Shown: in pieces, positions 1-9,500 of the stretch
How the letters are laid out: every line of letters starts with the position of its first letter
Position numbering within the stretch: the stretch's first letter is position 1
NCBI RefSeq assembly: GCF_009903625.1
Contig: NZ_CP047569.1
Span: 3,264,501-3,328,500, forward strand
Source: Microbulbifer sp. ALW1
Lineage (GTDB): Bacteria > Pseudomonadota > Gammaproteobacteria > Pseudomonadales > Cellvibrionaceae
Length of the DNA: 64,000 nt
Direction of reading: 5' to 3'
Notes under the pieces: generated by a model
Told to the model about the DNA's origin: nothing
Databases searched by the model: none
The model's input: only the letters and a program-made list of their open reading frames with translations
Translations under genes and position numbers: made by a program

Positions 1-2295
1 CCGATTTTCAGCGAGCGCTTCCAGCGTGAGGCCAATATTGTTGGCCAGCTTTCCCACCCCAACATCGTTGCCATTCACGATATTGGCCGCTACCGCAGCC
101 TCAATTACATCGCCATGGACTACCTCCCTGGCGGCTCCGTTGCCGATGCGCTGACCAAGGGCGCCATAGAGCCATTAGAAGCACTACACATTACCCGCCA
201 GATCGCCATGGCGCTGGATCACGCCAGCAACAAGGGCTATGTGCACCGGGATCTAAAACCGGAAAATATTCTGTTCCGCGAAGATGGCTCCGCCGTTCTC
301 ACCGACTTCGGCGTCGCCCGCGCGGTGGCGCGCACCACCCGTATGACCAATACCGGCATGGTTGTTGGCACGCCGCACTATATGAGCCCGGAACAGGCTC
401 GCGGCGCTGCCGTAGATGGCCGCGCTGACCTCTACAGCCTGGGGGTGGTGTTCTACGAAATGCTCACCAGTGCAGTGCCCTTCCAGGCCGAGGAAGCGGT
501 CGCCATCGCCATCAAGCACCTGACCGACCCCATTCCCCGCCTGCCCGCCCGCCACTCCCTGTACCAGGGGCTGATCGAGCGATTCCTGGCAAAAGATCCG
601 GAGCACCGGTTTCAGCGCGGTCTCGATGTGGTGGACGCCATCGACCAGCTGCTCGCGGCACTGGATGGAAAAACGCCCACTTCCACCACCAAGCTGAACA
701 ATACCTCAGTGCGGGTTTCCAGCCTGTTGCGCGCCCTGCTGATGACGCTTTACGGCACACTCAGCGACCGCCTGAGCGCCGCATGGGCCCGCTGGCGCCA
801 CCAGCCGCTGCATGAACAGAATCCCCGTGCAGAGCAACAAACCATCATGCGCATTCAACAGGTAATGCAGCAGCAAGTGGCACCGGTAAAACGCCGGTCC
901 TGGTTATTTGCGGGCATGCTATGCGTGAGTCTGACGCTCGTTTGGGTACTTTTCAGTTTGTTCAGTCAAAAATTCCAGTGGCAGACCGAGCCCGGCCTGG
1001 TCAAAGATGCCGTGGGCATTACCTCGCAAATCCTGTTGCCAGAGCCGGCACCCGCGCCTCAAGAAACCGTCGCGAAAATTCCCGGACCTGTGGTGCCTGC
1101 GCATTCATCCGCGGCAACTGACCACAGCGATACCCTCGCCAACCAGTTGCGCCCCATCCTCAGAACACAGGACACGAGCCGGGAAGCTGACCACGAGGAA
1201 AATGGCCGCGCTGCCGCCACTCAGCCGGCAACGCCCTTATCCGTAGACGCACCCGCCCAAATCACGGACGCGAATACCCCCGGCGCCGCCCCCACAACAG
1301 TCCAGGCAGCCCCCCGGACGCCGGAAGAAACACCAGAAGAAGCGCCACCCAGTTACGCACTGAAGGTTTCTGTGCAGCCCGGCGATGCCCGCATTCGCAT
1401 CATGAACATAGTGCCGCGCTACTCGCCCGGCATCTCGCTGGAACCCGGGCGCTACGATATCGAGGTGAGCAAACCCGGCTACAGCACCCTGCGGCGCTGG
1501 ATCGAAATCGACTCGGCCGACGTTAATCTCGCGGTGCAGCTGGAGCGCAAATACTTCCCCGGCAGAAGCTTTCAGTCTCCGCTGGAGTCCGGAGGCCAGG
1601 GACCAGAGATGGTAGTGGTGTCTCCTGGGAGTTTCACCATGGGCAGTAAAGGTCGCCCGTTTACCAGCCCGGAACACAAAATTACGATCAGCCGCCCCTA
1701 CGCCATCGGCGCCCACGAAATCACCTTCAATGATTACGACCGCTACGCCAAAGCCACGGGGCGCTCTCTGCCCAGCGATGAAAATTGGGGCCGCGGAACC
1801 CGACCAGCAGTCAATGTCAGCTGGCAGGACGCGCGGCGCTACGCCCAGTGGTTAAGTGAACAGACCGGCCAGAAGTACCGGTTGGCCAGTGAAGCAGAGT
1901 GGGAATTTGCCGCGCGTGCCGGTACCAACACGCCCTTCTGGTGGGGCAGCGGCAGCGCCAAAGGCAAGGCTAACTGCCGCCGCGGTTGCGCCAGCGAATT
2001 CAATACGCTGTTTTCCACCGCCAGCGCACCGGTAGGCAACTACAAGGCGAATGATTTTGGGGTATACGATACCGCTGGAAACGTGGCCGAGTGGGTACAG
2101 GATTGCTTCCTCGGCGACTACACCAATCACCGCAACGATGCCCGCCCGGTACAGCTGAAAAACTGTGAACTGCGGGTAGTGCGCGGCGGCTCCATGCGCG
2201 AGCCGTTGCGCAATATCAGTTCTGATTACCGCACAGGCCTGAGTGATCAGGCGAGCTCAAAAGAAGTGGGCTTCCGACTGGTGATGGATCTGTAA
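1..2295 (+). CDS. Ser/Thr protein kinase with PEGA-like and FGE-sulfatase-like C-terminal domains (5' partial)
   Basis: The reading frame is open from the first base, and codons before the first ATG (115) already encode kinase sequence (ERFQREANIVGQLSHPNIV), so the start lies outside the window. The catalytic loop HRDLKPEN is at about 244-267, DFG follows near 313, and a GTPHYMSPEQA activation segment is present, so an active Hanks-type kinase is expected. One membrane segment (WLFAGMLCVSLTLVWVLFSL) near 900-960 puts the kinase in the cytoplasm and the rest in the periplasm. The outer part has a Pro/Ala-rich linker, a PEGA-like beta domain (about 1350-1555) and a formylglycine-generating-enzyme-like domain (about 1600-2290; MVVVSPGSFTMGS, GNVAEWV, RVVRGGS, GFRLV). 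The cysteines expected after RGGS in true FGE are absent (RGGSMREPLRNISSDYR), so this is more likely a sensing or binding domain than an oxidase. It converges on rlmL. Confidence 0.9.
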   Translation, partial: PIFSERFQREANIVGQLSHPNIVAIHDIGRYRSLNYIAMDYLPGGSVADALTKGAIEPLEALHITRQIAMALDHASNKGYVHRDLKPENILFREDGSAVLTDFGVARAVARTTRMTNTGMVVGTPHYMSPEQARGAAVDGRADLYSLGVVFYEMLTSAVPFQAEEAVAIAIKHLTDPIPRLPARHSLYQGLIERFLAKDPEHRFQRGLDVVDAIDQLLAALDGKTPTSTTKLNNTSVRVSSLLRALLMTLYGTLSDRLSAAWARWRHQPLHEQNPRAEQQTIMRIQQVMQQQVAPVKRRSWLFAGMLCVSLTLVWVLFSLFSQKFQWQTEPGLVKDAVGITSQILLPEPAPAPQETVAKIPGPVVPAHSSAATDHSDTLANQLRPILRTQDTSREADHEENGRAAATQPATPLSVDAPAQITDANTPGAAPTTVQAAPRTPEETPEEAPPSYALKVSVQPGDARIRIMNIVPRYSPGISLEPGRYDIEVSKPGYSTLRRWIEIDSADVNLAVQLERKYFPGRSFQSPLESGGQGPEMVVVSPGSFTMGSKGRPFTSPEHKITISRPYAIGAHEITFNDYDRYAKATGRSLPSDENWGRGTRPAVNVSWQDARRYAQWLSEQTGQKYRLASEAEWEFAARAGTNTPFWWGSGSAKGKANCRRGCASEFNTLFSTASAPVGNYKANDFGVYDTAGNVAEWVQDCFLGDYTNHRNDARPVQLKNCELRVVRGGSMREPLRNISSDYRTGLSDQASSKEVGFRLVMDL

Positions 2296-2341
2296 AGATC
2301 CTTTCCAGAGCCTTCCAGATCGCTCCAGAATTCTTCCAAAT

Positions 2342-2360
2342 GGCGCCGCTGGCCGGCGCC
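2342..2360. terminator. Hairpin between convergent kinase and rlmL genes
   Basis: A GC-only stem (GGCGCCG / CGGCGCC) with a 5-base loop lies in the short gap between two convergent genes. No T-run follows on either strand, so it may be a weak or Rho-assisted terminator. Confidence 0.4.
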
Positions 2361-2371
2361 ACGCCCTCCTA

Positions 2372-4564
2372 CTACTTTGCCGTAATTTCCCACACATTGT
2401 GGATCTTGGGGTTGCGCTGAAAATCCTTGTCCAACAGTTTGCTCGAAAGGTTTTCTACCGCAAACTCGGCACTCACATCGCCATCCATTTTAAAACTGCG
2501 CAAATTGTTGGAAAACAGCAGTGTGCCGCCGGGTCGCAGCAGTGCCATACACTGTCGGATCAAATCCCCATGATCCCGCTGGATATCCAGCACACCGCGC
2601 ATTTTCGCAGAATTGGAAAAGGTCGGTGGGTCGAGGAAAATCACATCGTACTGACCACGGCGGTTTTGCTGCGCCGCCTCCAGCCACTGCAGACAATCGG
2701 CCTCGATCAGCTGATGGCGGTAGGGATCCAGCCCGCTCTGGCGAAAATTCCGCTGCGCCCAGGCCTGGTAGGTTTTGGACAGATCGACACTGGTGCTTTC
2801 GACACAACCGCCCTTCGCTGCCTGTACCGTTGCGGTGGCGGTGTAGCAGAACAGGTTCAGCAGTTTTTTGCCCTTCGCCAGCTTGCGCAGGTAATTGCGC
2901 ACCGGGCGGTGATCCAGAAACAGCCCGGTGTCCAGATAATCCCACAGGTTGATTTCCAGCTCGGCGCCGTACTCGTTCACCCAGAATGAGGAAGAGCCTT
3001 CACCGCGTTTCTGGTACTGACTGCCGCTCTCCTTATGGCTGTGGCGGCGACGCTCTTTGATGGACACGTTGCGCGCCGGCAAATCCAGCACCGAGCGGCA
3101 GGCGCGCACCAGATCCGCCAGGCGCCCGCGCGCTTTTTCTTCCGGAATACTCGCCGGTGCGCGGTACTCCTGGATATGCGCGTAGGTCTGCCCTTCCAAC
3201 GAGCGGTACACATCGATGGCCGCAGAGAACTCCGGCAGATCCGCATCGTACAGACGGTAATTTTCAATCCCGTTTTTCTCCGCCCACTTGCCAGTGGTGC
3301 GCAGATTTTTCTGCAATCGATTGGCCACCATCTGCGCTTCTTCAGACAGTTTGGGCCGGGCTTTTTCACCTGCCCCATTCTCCCCTGCGCTCGATTGCTG
3401 GTGAATTTCAAACAACAACAGCTGACTGGGAATGCTGCCATTAAACAGTTTGTACTGTTTGTGGGAGCGCAAATTGGTGGAGTGGCACAGTTCCGGGTTG
3501 CCGGTAAAAATAGCCGCCTTCCAGCCGCCGAATTCCTGCTTCAACTGGCGCCCCAGCTCCGCATAGGTTTCCCGCAGCTCTTCCAGCTCACCCAGGCGCT
3601 CACCGTAAGGTGGGTTGGTAATAACCAGTCCGGGATTAACCTGCGTATGGCTGGGTACTTTAAACGCGGCCACCGGACGGCAGCTGACACGCACATGTTT
3701 TTCCAGGCCTGCGCGGGCAATATTGGACTCTGCCGCAAACAGCACTTTGGCATCGGCATCGTATCCGCGGATTTCGGGGAGGGTCTTTGCCAGCCCAGCT
3801 ACCCGGCGCTGAAGTGCCTCTTCCCGCAGCGGTAGCCAGAGGTCACTTTGATGATTGAGCCAGCGCTCGAAACCGAAGCTCTCACGCATCAGGCCGGGCG
3901 CGACATCCGCGGCCATCAGTGCGGCCTCAACCAGAAAGGTCCCGGAGCCGCACATGGGATCCAGCAATGCTCCGCCCTCGGCGGCAATTTTCGGCCAGCC
4001 GGCACGTATCAGTAGTGCCGCCGCCAGGTTTTCTTTCAATGGCGCAGCGCCAATATGGGTGCGGTAACCGCGGCGGTGCAGGCTGTCGCCGCAGAGATCG
4101 ACGGCAATCTCGAGGTTGTCCCGATGCAGCCGCAGCATGACCGACAGATCAGGATCTCGCTTGTCCACATCCGGTCGCGCGCCGGTTGCCTGCCGCAGCC
4201 GGTCGACGATTGCGTCTTTGGCTTTCTGGGCGCCAAACTGACTGTTGCGTATCTCACTGTTGGTGCCGGAAAACTGCACCCAGAGAACTCCAGTGGGACT
4301 GATGTGCTCTTCCCAGGGGATATCCACTACCGCCCGGTAAAGCCCCTCGGCATCCGCGATACGGGACTGCCCCAGATTCAGCAACACCCGGTTGGCGAGA
4401 CGACTCCACAGGCAAACCCGGTAGGCTAGGGTCAGATCCCCGGTAAATCGCACGGCAGCAGGTTGCTCTCGCTCAACCAATGCCCCCAGGGTGCGCAGCT
4501 CGTCGGCGACCAGGTTTTCCAGGCCTTTGGGACAGGTAGCGGTAAATTGGTACTTGGCAGTCAA
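2372..4564 (-). CDS. rlmL: Bifunctional 23S rRNA m2G2445 / m7G2069 methyltransferase RlmKL
   Basis: This 730-residue protein has the fused RlmL-RlmK layout known from gammaproteobacteria. The N-terminal part carries a THUMP-like RNA-binding region, then a first SAM-methyltransferase domain with LLDPMCGSGTFLVEAALMA and the N2-guanine motif NPPYGERLG. The C-terminal half is a second Rossmann methyltransferase with LLNLFCYTATATVQAAKGG and DPPTFSNSAKM. Both catalytic halves look intact and the length matches E. coli RlmL (about 700 residues). It acts in the cytoplasm on 23S rRNA during 50S assembly. It is a stand-alone gene read divergently from rmf, with 435 bases between the two starts. Confidence 0.95.
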   Translation of the reverse strand: MTAKYQFTATCPKGLENLVADELRTLGALVEREQPAAVRFTGDLTLAYRVCLWSRLANRVLLNLGQSRIADAEGLYRAVVDIPWEEHISPTGVLWVQFSGTNSEIRNSQFGAQKAKDAIVDRLRQATGARPDVDKRDPDLSVMLRLHRDNLEIAVDLCGDSLHRRGYRTHIGAAPLKENLAAALLIRAGWPKIAAEGGALLDPMCGSGTFLVEAALMAADVAPGLMRESFGFERWLNHQSDLWLPLREEALQRRVAGLAKTLPEIRGYDADAKVLFAAESNIARAGLEKHVRVSCRPVAAFKVPSHTQVNPGLVITNPPYGERLGELEELRETYAELGRQLKQEFGGWKAAIFTGNPELCHSTNLRSHKQYKLFNGSIPSQLLLFEIHQQSSAGENGAGEKARPKLSEEAQMVANRLQKNLRTTGKWAEKNGIENYRLYDADLPEFSAAIDVYRSLEGQTYAHIQEYRAPASIPEEKARGRLADLVRACRSVLDLPARNVSIKERRRHSHKESGSQYQKRGEGSSSFWVNEYGAELEINLWDYLDTGLFLDHRPVRNYLRKLAKGKKLLNLFCYTATATVQAAKGGCVESTSVDLSKTYQAWAQRNFRQSGLDPYRHQLIEADCLQWLEAAQQNRRGQYDVIFLDPPTFSNSAKMRGVLDIQRDHGDLIRQCMALLRPGGTLLFSNNLRSFKMDGDVSAEFAVENLSSKLLDKDFQRNPKIHNVWEITAK

Positions 4565-4999
4565 AAAATCAATCTCTGTCAGGGTGAAAACGGCTATTCT
4601 GGCAAAACGCTCACGGGCATTTTGGCCATGCCAGCATCAGGTGGCGCAAGCATACCTTAATCCGGGATCGCATTCCCGAACTCTTCCGATTGCGGCAATA
4701 CTGCCCGACTCGCTATACAAATCCCGTCTTTCTAGACATATTTCTAAACAAATTTCGCCTATAGCGAGCCTTTTTCAGAAAAATTCGATCGTTCAGGATC
4801 TGGCGCGAATCTGATTTACTGAGTCCCAGTTGGTGAGCCGCTCATGAATTGTCGGTGAGTCCCTTCTCCAACGGCGACTTCCACAATAAGCTGGAATTCA
4901 CAGAGGGGGAAAATTATTGATCCAATCGCCACATCAGGGGGAGATAGGGATCAACAGTTGATCGCGAGAACATCGCAAACAGATCGAGGTGCCATATCT
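4565..4999. other. Intergenic region between divergent rlmL and rmf
   Basis: No convincing coding sequence is visible here. It should hold the rlmL promoter and the rmf control region. One plausible sigma70-like pair for rmf is TTGCGG at 4690-4695 and TATACA at 4714-4719 with an 18-base spacer, which would give a leader of about 270 bases; this is a guess from sequence alone. rmf has GAGGTG upstream of its ATG as a ribosome-binding site. Confidence 0.4.
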
Positions 5000-5203
5000 A
5001 TGAAACGCCAAAAACGTAATCCCAACGATAGAGCTTTCCACAAAGGTTACGTTGCTGCCACTGAGGGCAGAAATCACGATAGTTGCCCCCATGAAAACGG
5101 GGCCTTGCATCAGGAGTGGGTAAACGGCTGGCGCCAAGGGCGACAGGACTACTGGAGCGGATTCGGGCGCGCAGCGCAGGCACAGCGCATCGCCAATATG
5201 TAA
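5000..5203 (+). CDS. rmf: Ribosome modulation factor RMF
   Basis: This 67-residue basic protein begins MKRQKRNPNDRAFHKGYVAA, very close to the RMF start MKRQKRD, and keeps the downstream Gly-Arg and CP residues followed by a WxxGWRQGR stretch. RMF binds the 30S subunit near the anti-Shine-Dalgarno region and drives formation of 100S hibernating ribosomes in stationary phase. It is slightly longer than E. coli RMF (55 residues). I chose the ATG at 5000 because it matches the family N-terminus and is preceded by GAGGTG; an upstream in-frame start would add 14 residues unlike the family. It is followed by short tandem repeats and a strong terminator shared with the convergent pyrD. Confidence 0.93.
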   Translation: MKRQKRNPNDRAFHKGYVAATEGRNHDSCPHENGALHQEWVNGWRQGRQDYWSGFGRAAQAQRIANM

Positions 5204-5229
5204 GCCGCTCGCCGGTAATTACCACTGAC

Positions 5230-5268
5230 AGTTACAACCGGTAGTTACAACCTATAGTTACAAGTAGC
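5230..5268 (+). repeat. Three 13-bp tandem repeats behind rmf
   Basis: The unit AGTTACAAC(C) starts at 5230, 5243 and 5256, a strict 13-base period, and a degenerate fourth copy (AGCTACAA) ends at 5280, directly before the terminator stem. The repeats lie in the presumed 3' untranslated region of rmf. Confidence 0.7.
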
Positions 5269-5280
5269 CGATAGCTACAA

Positions 5281-5310
5281 AAAAATCCCGGGTATTTCCC
5301 GGGATTTTTG
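5281..5310. terminator. Bidirectional intrinsic terminator, rmf / pyrD
   Basis: AATCCCGGG-TATTT-CCCGGGATT is a perfect stem with a run of A on the left and T on the right. It therefore works as a Rho-independent terminator for rmf on the plus strand and for pyrD on the minus strand. Confidence 0.9.
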
Positions 5311-5341
5311 TATCAACCAAACCTCGTCGCCCACGCGAGGA

Positions 5342-6382
5342 TTACGCCTTGACGACTCGCCCCCGGTGCAATTCAGCGATGGCCGCTGCCGCCTCGTGAA
5401 TCACCTCGGGTCCGCGATAAATAAATCCGGAGTAAATCTGCACCGCCGTGGCACCCGCACGGATTTTATCCGCAGCAGATTCGCCATCGAAAATTCCGCC
5501 CACGCCGATAATCGGGATTTCCCCTTTTAGCTCGCCGGCCAACTTGCGAATCACTTCGGTGGAGCGCTCGGTCAGAGGGCGACCGCTCAACCCGCCCTCT
5601 TCCGCGCCGTGTTCCAGATTCTGCACAGAGGATTTATCGATGGTGGTATTGGTCGCGATGACGCCATCGATATTGTTGTCACGCAGGGTTTTGGCAACAT
5701 GAGCGATGGCATCGTCGTCCATATCCGGAGCGATTTTCACTGCCAGCGGCACATAGCGATCATGGCGCTTGGCCAGTTGTTGCTGCTTCTCCTTTAACGC
5801 ATCGAGAAGCTGGCTCAGACTATCGCCGAACTGCAAGTCCCGCAGGCCTTTGGTGTTGGGCGAAGAAACATTGGCGGTGATGTAATCCGCGTGGGCGTAC
5901 ACTTTTTCCATGCACAGGCAGTAATCGTCCGCCGCCTTCTCCACCGGGGTATCGAAGTTCTTGCCCACATTAATGCCCAGCACGCCGGAATAGCGCCGGT
6001 GTTTGACCCGCTCCAGCAGGTAGTCCACACCTTCGTTATTGAACCCCATGCGATTGATGATCCCTTCTGCCTCAGGCAGACGGAACAAGCGCGGCAACGG
6101 ATTGCCGGGCTGTGGACGCGGGGTAACAGTACCCACTTCGACAAATCCAAAGCCGAGCGCACCAAACCCATTAAACGCCTGCGCGTTCTTGTCGAGACCT
6201 GCAGCCAGGCCTACCGGGTTGGGCAGTGTCAGCCCCATCAGCTCAACCGGGTCATCCGGTACTGACTTGCTGAATAGCGACATGAGCCCCAGGCGCTCGG
6301 CCGCCCCAATGGCATCAATAGAGAGGTGGTGGGATCGCTCCGGATCCAACGCAAACAGGGCTTTGCGCAAGTGCTGGTACAT
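5342..6382 (-). CDS. pyrD: Dihydroorotate dehydrogenase (quinone), class 2
   Basis: This 346-residue protein oxidises dihydroorotate to orotate in pyrimidine synthesis and passes electrons to membrane quinone. It begins [19 protein letters not shown], the amphipathic N-terminal helix typical of class 2 enzymes. Other family motifs are [37 protein letters not shown] (which carries the class 2 catalytic Ser context) and [25 protein letters not shown] (phosphate binding of FMN). I chose the ATG at 6382 because AGGAAG precedes it and the product matches the family; the frame stays open for another 37 residues with no family resemblance. It is convergent with rmf and lies downstream of gdhB. Confidence 0.95.
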   Translation of the reverse strand: MYQHLRKALFALDPERSHHLSIDAIGAAERLGLMSLFSKSVPDDPVELMGLTLPNPVGLAAGLDKNAQAFNGFGALGFGFVEVGTVTPRPQPGNPLPRLFRLPEAEGIINRMGFNNEGVDYLLERVKHRRYSGVLGINVGKNFDTPVEKAADDYCLCMEKVYAHADYITANVSSPNTKGLRDLQFGDSLSQLLDALKEKQQQLAKRHDRYVPLAVKIAPDMDDDAIAHVAKTLRDNNIDGVIATNTTIDKSSVQNLEHGAEEGGLSGRPLTERSTEVIRKLAGELKGEIPIIGVGGIFDGESAADKIRAGATAVQIYSGFIYRGPEVIHEAAAAIAELHRGRVVKA

Positions 6383-6467
6383 GGGCTTCCTATTCTTTAA
6401 CGCATTCGTTACGCATTTCGTGTGTGTCCCGAAAGGACATCGGCACGAATTTGGGCCATACAAAATT

Positions 6468-6491
6468 GGCGGCCCGCTAAAGCGAGCCGCC
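6468..6491 (-). terminator. Probable terminator behind gdhB
   Basis: On the minus strand GGCGGCTCGCT pairs with AGCGGGCCGCC (one G-U pair) and is followed by AATTTTG. It lies between the gdhB stop and the pyrD start. Confidence 0.6.
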
Positions 6492-6547
6492 ATATTGTAC
6501 GGACTTCCGGACTGAATTTCTCAGTCGGATTACCGGCCCGGATACGA

Positions 6548-9500
6548 TTAGGCCAGGGTTTCCTGATCTGAAGTCGCGTTCGCCAGGTACATCAGCTCAC
6601 GCAGGGCCACGGTAAACATGGCGAAATCACCCTGAGGAGAAGACTTCAGTTCCTTCATCAGGCTCTCCCAGCGCTGGATGGGTTGCGCCATGACGTCTAC
6701 CCAACGGCTTACCGCGCTGTCCACATCCAGGCCATCGTCTCCCGCAAGGCGCAGAATGTGAATGGCGAGCTTGGACAGCTGGCTGTCCAGGTCATCCATG
6801 CTGGTTTCCCGCGCCTGAGACTGCCAGAAGGTTTCCGCCGGCAGGTCAATGATCTGGTTACCGAACCAGTAGAGTCCCAACTTATCTGCCAGGGCAAAGT
6901 AGGTTTTGGCCACTTCCTCCACCGGGCGATCGCTGACCTGTGCCGACTGGGAGATACCCAAAGCCGAGAACAGATAGGTCGGTGATGCCGCGAGCAGTGC
7001 CAACTGCTCTGGCACGTTCGCTGCGAGCAGCTGATCGTGGCGGGACTGCCACTCGCGCAGAGGTTCGCCACTCAGCACTTCTGGCAGTGCACGAATTACC
7101 CGCTGCACGGAATCCTGGAACAGGTCGCGCTCTTGCGCCGGATCCAGATCACCGCGGCGGTTGCGCACAAACCAGCGCGTCGCGCGGCGCACCCGGCCGA
7201 TCATGGAGTTCATCAACTGCAGCTGCAGATCCGCCGGTACCTGATAGTCCAGTGCCGCCACGCCGTCCTGGAACTCCTGCATCAGGTAAACATCGCGAGC
7301 GCTGATATAGGCCGCCGCAATGGTGTCGATATCCGCACCGGTAGCACCGCTGATGCGATGGTAGAAAGTAATCCCCATACTGTTGACCATTTCATTGGCC
7401 ACCTGGGTGGAGACAATTTCCCGGCGCAGCTGGTGGTCGTAGACCAGCGCTTCGTAGCGCGCCACCAGGGTGGGCGGGAAGGCGGAAACAACCGCTTCCT
7501 GCACACGTTCATTGTCAATGATGTGCGCGTTCAGCAGCTCTTCTTTAAGCTTCACTTTCACATAGGAAATCAGTACCGAGAGTTCCGGGCGGGTCAGGTA
7601 CTGGCCTTTGTTCTGACGCTCGGAGAGGGTTTCATTGTCAGGGATGAATTCCAGTGCGCGACGCAGTCGGCCTTCGCTCTCCAGCGCGTTGATCACGCGG
7701 CGATATTCGTCAAACCGGTCGCCCACCTGGTAGCTCGCCACGCTCAGAGCGCGAGTCTGGTTGTAGTTGTTGTCCAGCACCAGTTCGGCTACCGACTCGG
7801 TCATCTCCTCCAGCAGCTGGTTGCGCTGCTTGCTGGTGAGGTCGCCATTGGCCACCACCTTGTCCAGCAGGATCTTGATGTTTACCTCGTGGTCCGAGCA
7901 ATCCACGCCGCCGGCATTGTCGATAAAGTCGGTGTTACAGCGACCGCCATTCAGGGAGAACTCGATACGGCCGCGCTGGGTCATGCCCAGGTTGCCGCCC
8001 TCGCCAAACACTTTGCAGCGCAGCTGATTGCCATTCACCCGCAGGTTGTCGTTGGACTTGTCACCAACCTGAGCGTGGCTCTCGCTGCTGGCTTTGACAT
8101 AGGTGCCAATACCGCCGTTCCAAATCAGGTCTACCGGCGACTTGAGCATGGCACTGATCAGTTCGTTCGGCGTCAGCTGGTCCTCGGAAATTCCGAAGGC
8201 CTGCTTCATTTCCGGGGTTATTTTCACGGATTTGGCACGGCGCTCGAAAATACCACCGCCCTTGGAAATCAGGCTGAGGTTGTAATCGGTCCAGGCAGAG
8301 CGCGGCAGTTCGAACAGGCGCTTGCGCTCGACAAAGCTGCTGGAGGCATCCGGGTTGGGGTCGACAAAGATATGCAGGTGGTTGAAAGCACCTTTCAGGC
8401 AGATATGTTCAGACAGCAGCATGCCGTTGCCGAATACATCGCCGCCCATATCACCAATGCCAATCACCGAGAAATTTTCCGCCTGTACATTCACGCCCAT
8501 TTCGCGGAAGTGACGCTGCACAGAGACCCAGGCACCGCGCGCGGTAATGCCCATTTTCTTGTGATCGTAGCCGTTGCTGCCACCAGAGGCGAAGGCATCG
8601 CCCAGCCAGAAGTCGTATTCCGCGGCAATGCCGTTGGCGATATCGGAGAAAGTGGCGGTGCCCTTGTCGGCCGCAACAACCAGGTAGGGGTCGTCCTGGT
8701 CGCGACGAATAACCCGCGGCGGCGGGATGACTTCGCCATCTTTCAAGTTATCGGTGACATCCAAAAGACCGCGGATAAAGGTTTTGTAGCAGTTGATACC
8801 CGCCTCGATCAGCGCCTCTCGGCTGTTATCGACCGGTGGTTTGCGTACCACGAATCCGCCTTTGGCACCGCTGGGTACAATCACTGCGTTCTTCACATTC
8901 TGGGCTTTCACCAATCCCAACACCTCGGTGCGGAAGTCTTCCAAACGGTCGGACCAGCGCAGGCCACCGCGGGCCACTTTACCGCCGCGCAGATGTACGC
9001 CCTCGACTTGCGGCGAGTAGACGAAGATTTCGAATTCCGGGCGCGGCTCGGGAATATTCGGAATATCCCGCGGGCTGAACTTGATGGAGATGTAATCCTT
9101 GGGCTGGTCGTTCTCATCCAGCTGGAAGAAATTGGTCCGCAGGGTTCCGCGAATCAGCTCCAGATAACGGCGGATCACCTGGTCTTCGTTGAGGTTGTCT
9201 ACCGCATCCAGGCCATCGTGAATCTTCTTGATCAGGCGCTCGACCCGGGACTGATCCTGGCGATCGGCGGAATTGATGCGCGGGTCAAACATGGCGCGGA
9301 ACAGGGCCACCAGATTACGCGTAATTTCCACATGGTTGGCCAGAGTCGCAGCAATATAGGACTGGCTGGCACTGAACTTGGTCTGCTTCAGGTAGCGGGC
9401 GTAGGCGCGCAGCATGGACACTTCGCGCCAGTTCAGACGTGCGGCGAGCACCATCCGGTTGAAGGCATCGCTTTCGGCCACGCCATCCCAGATTGCGGCG

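Noticed and set aside
2399..4429. Several open frames on the plus strand across rlmL.
   Set aside because: They are shadows of the rlmL reading frame on the other strand and show no protein-family features.
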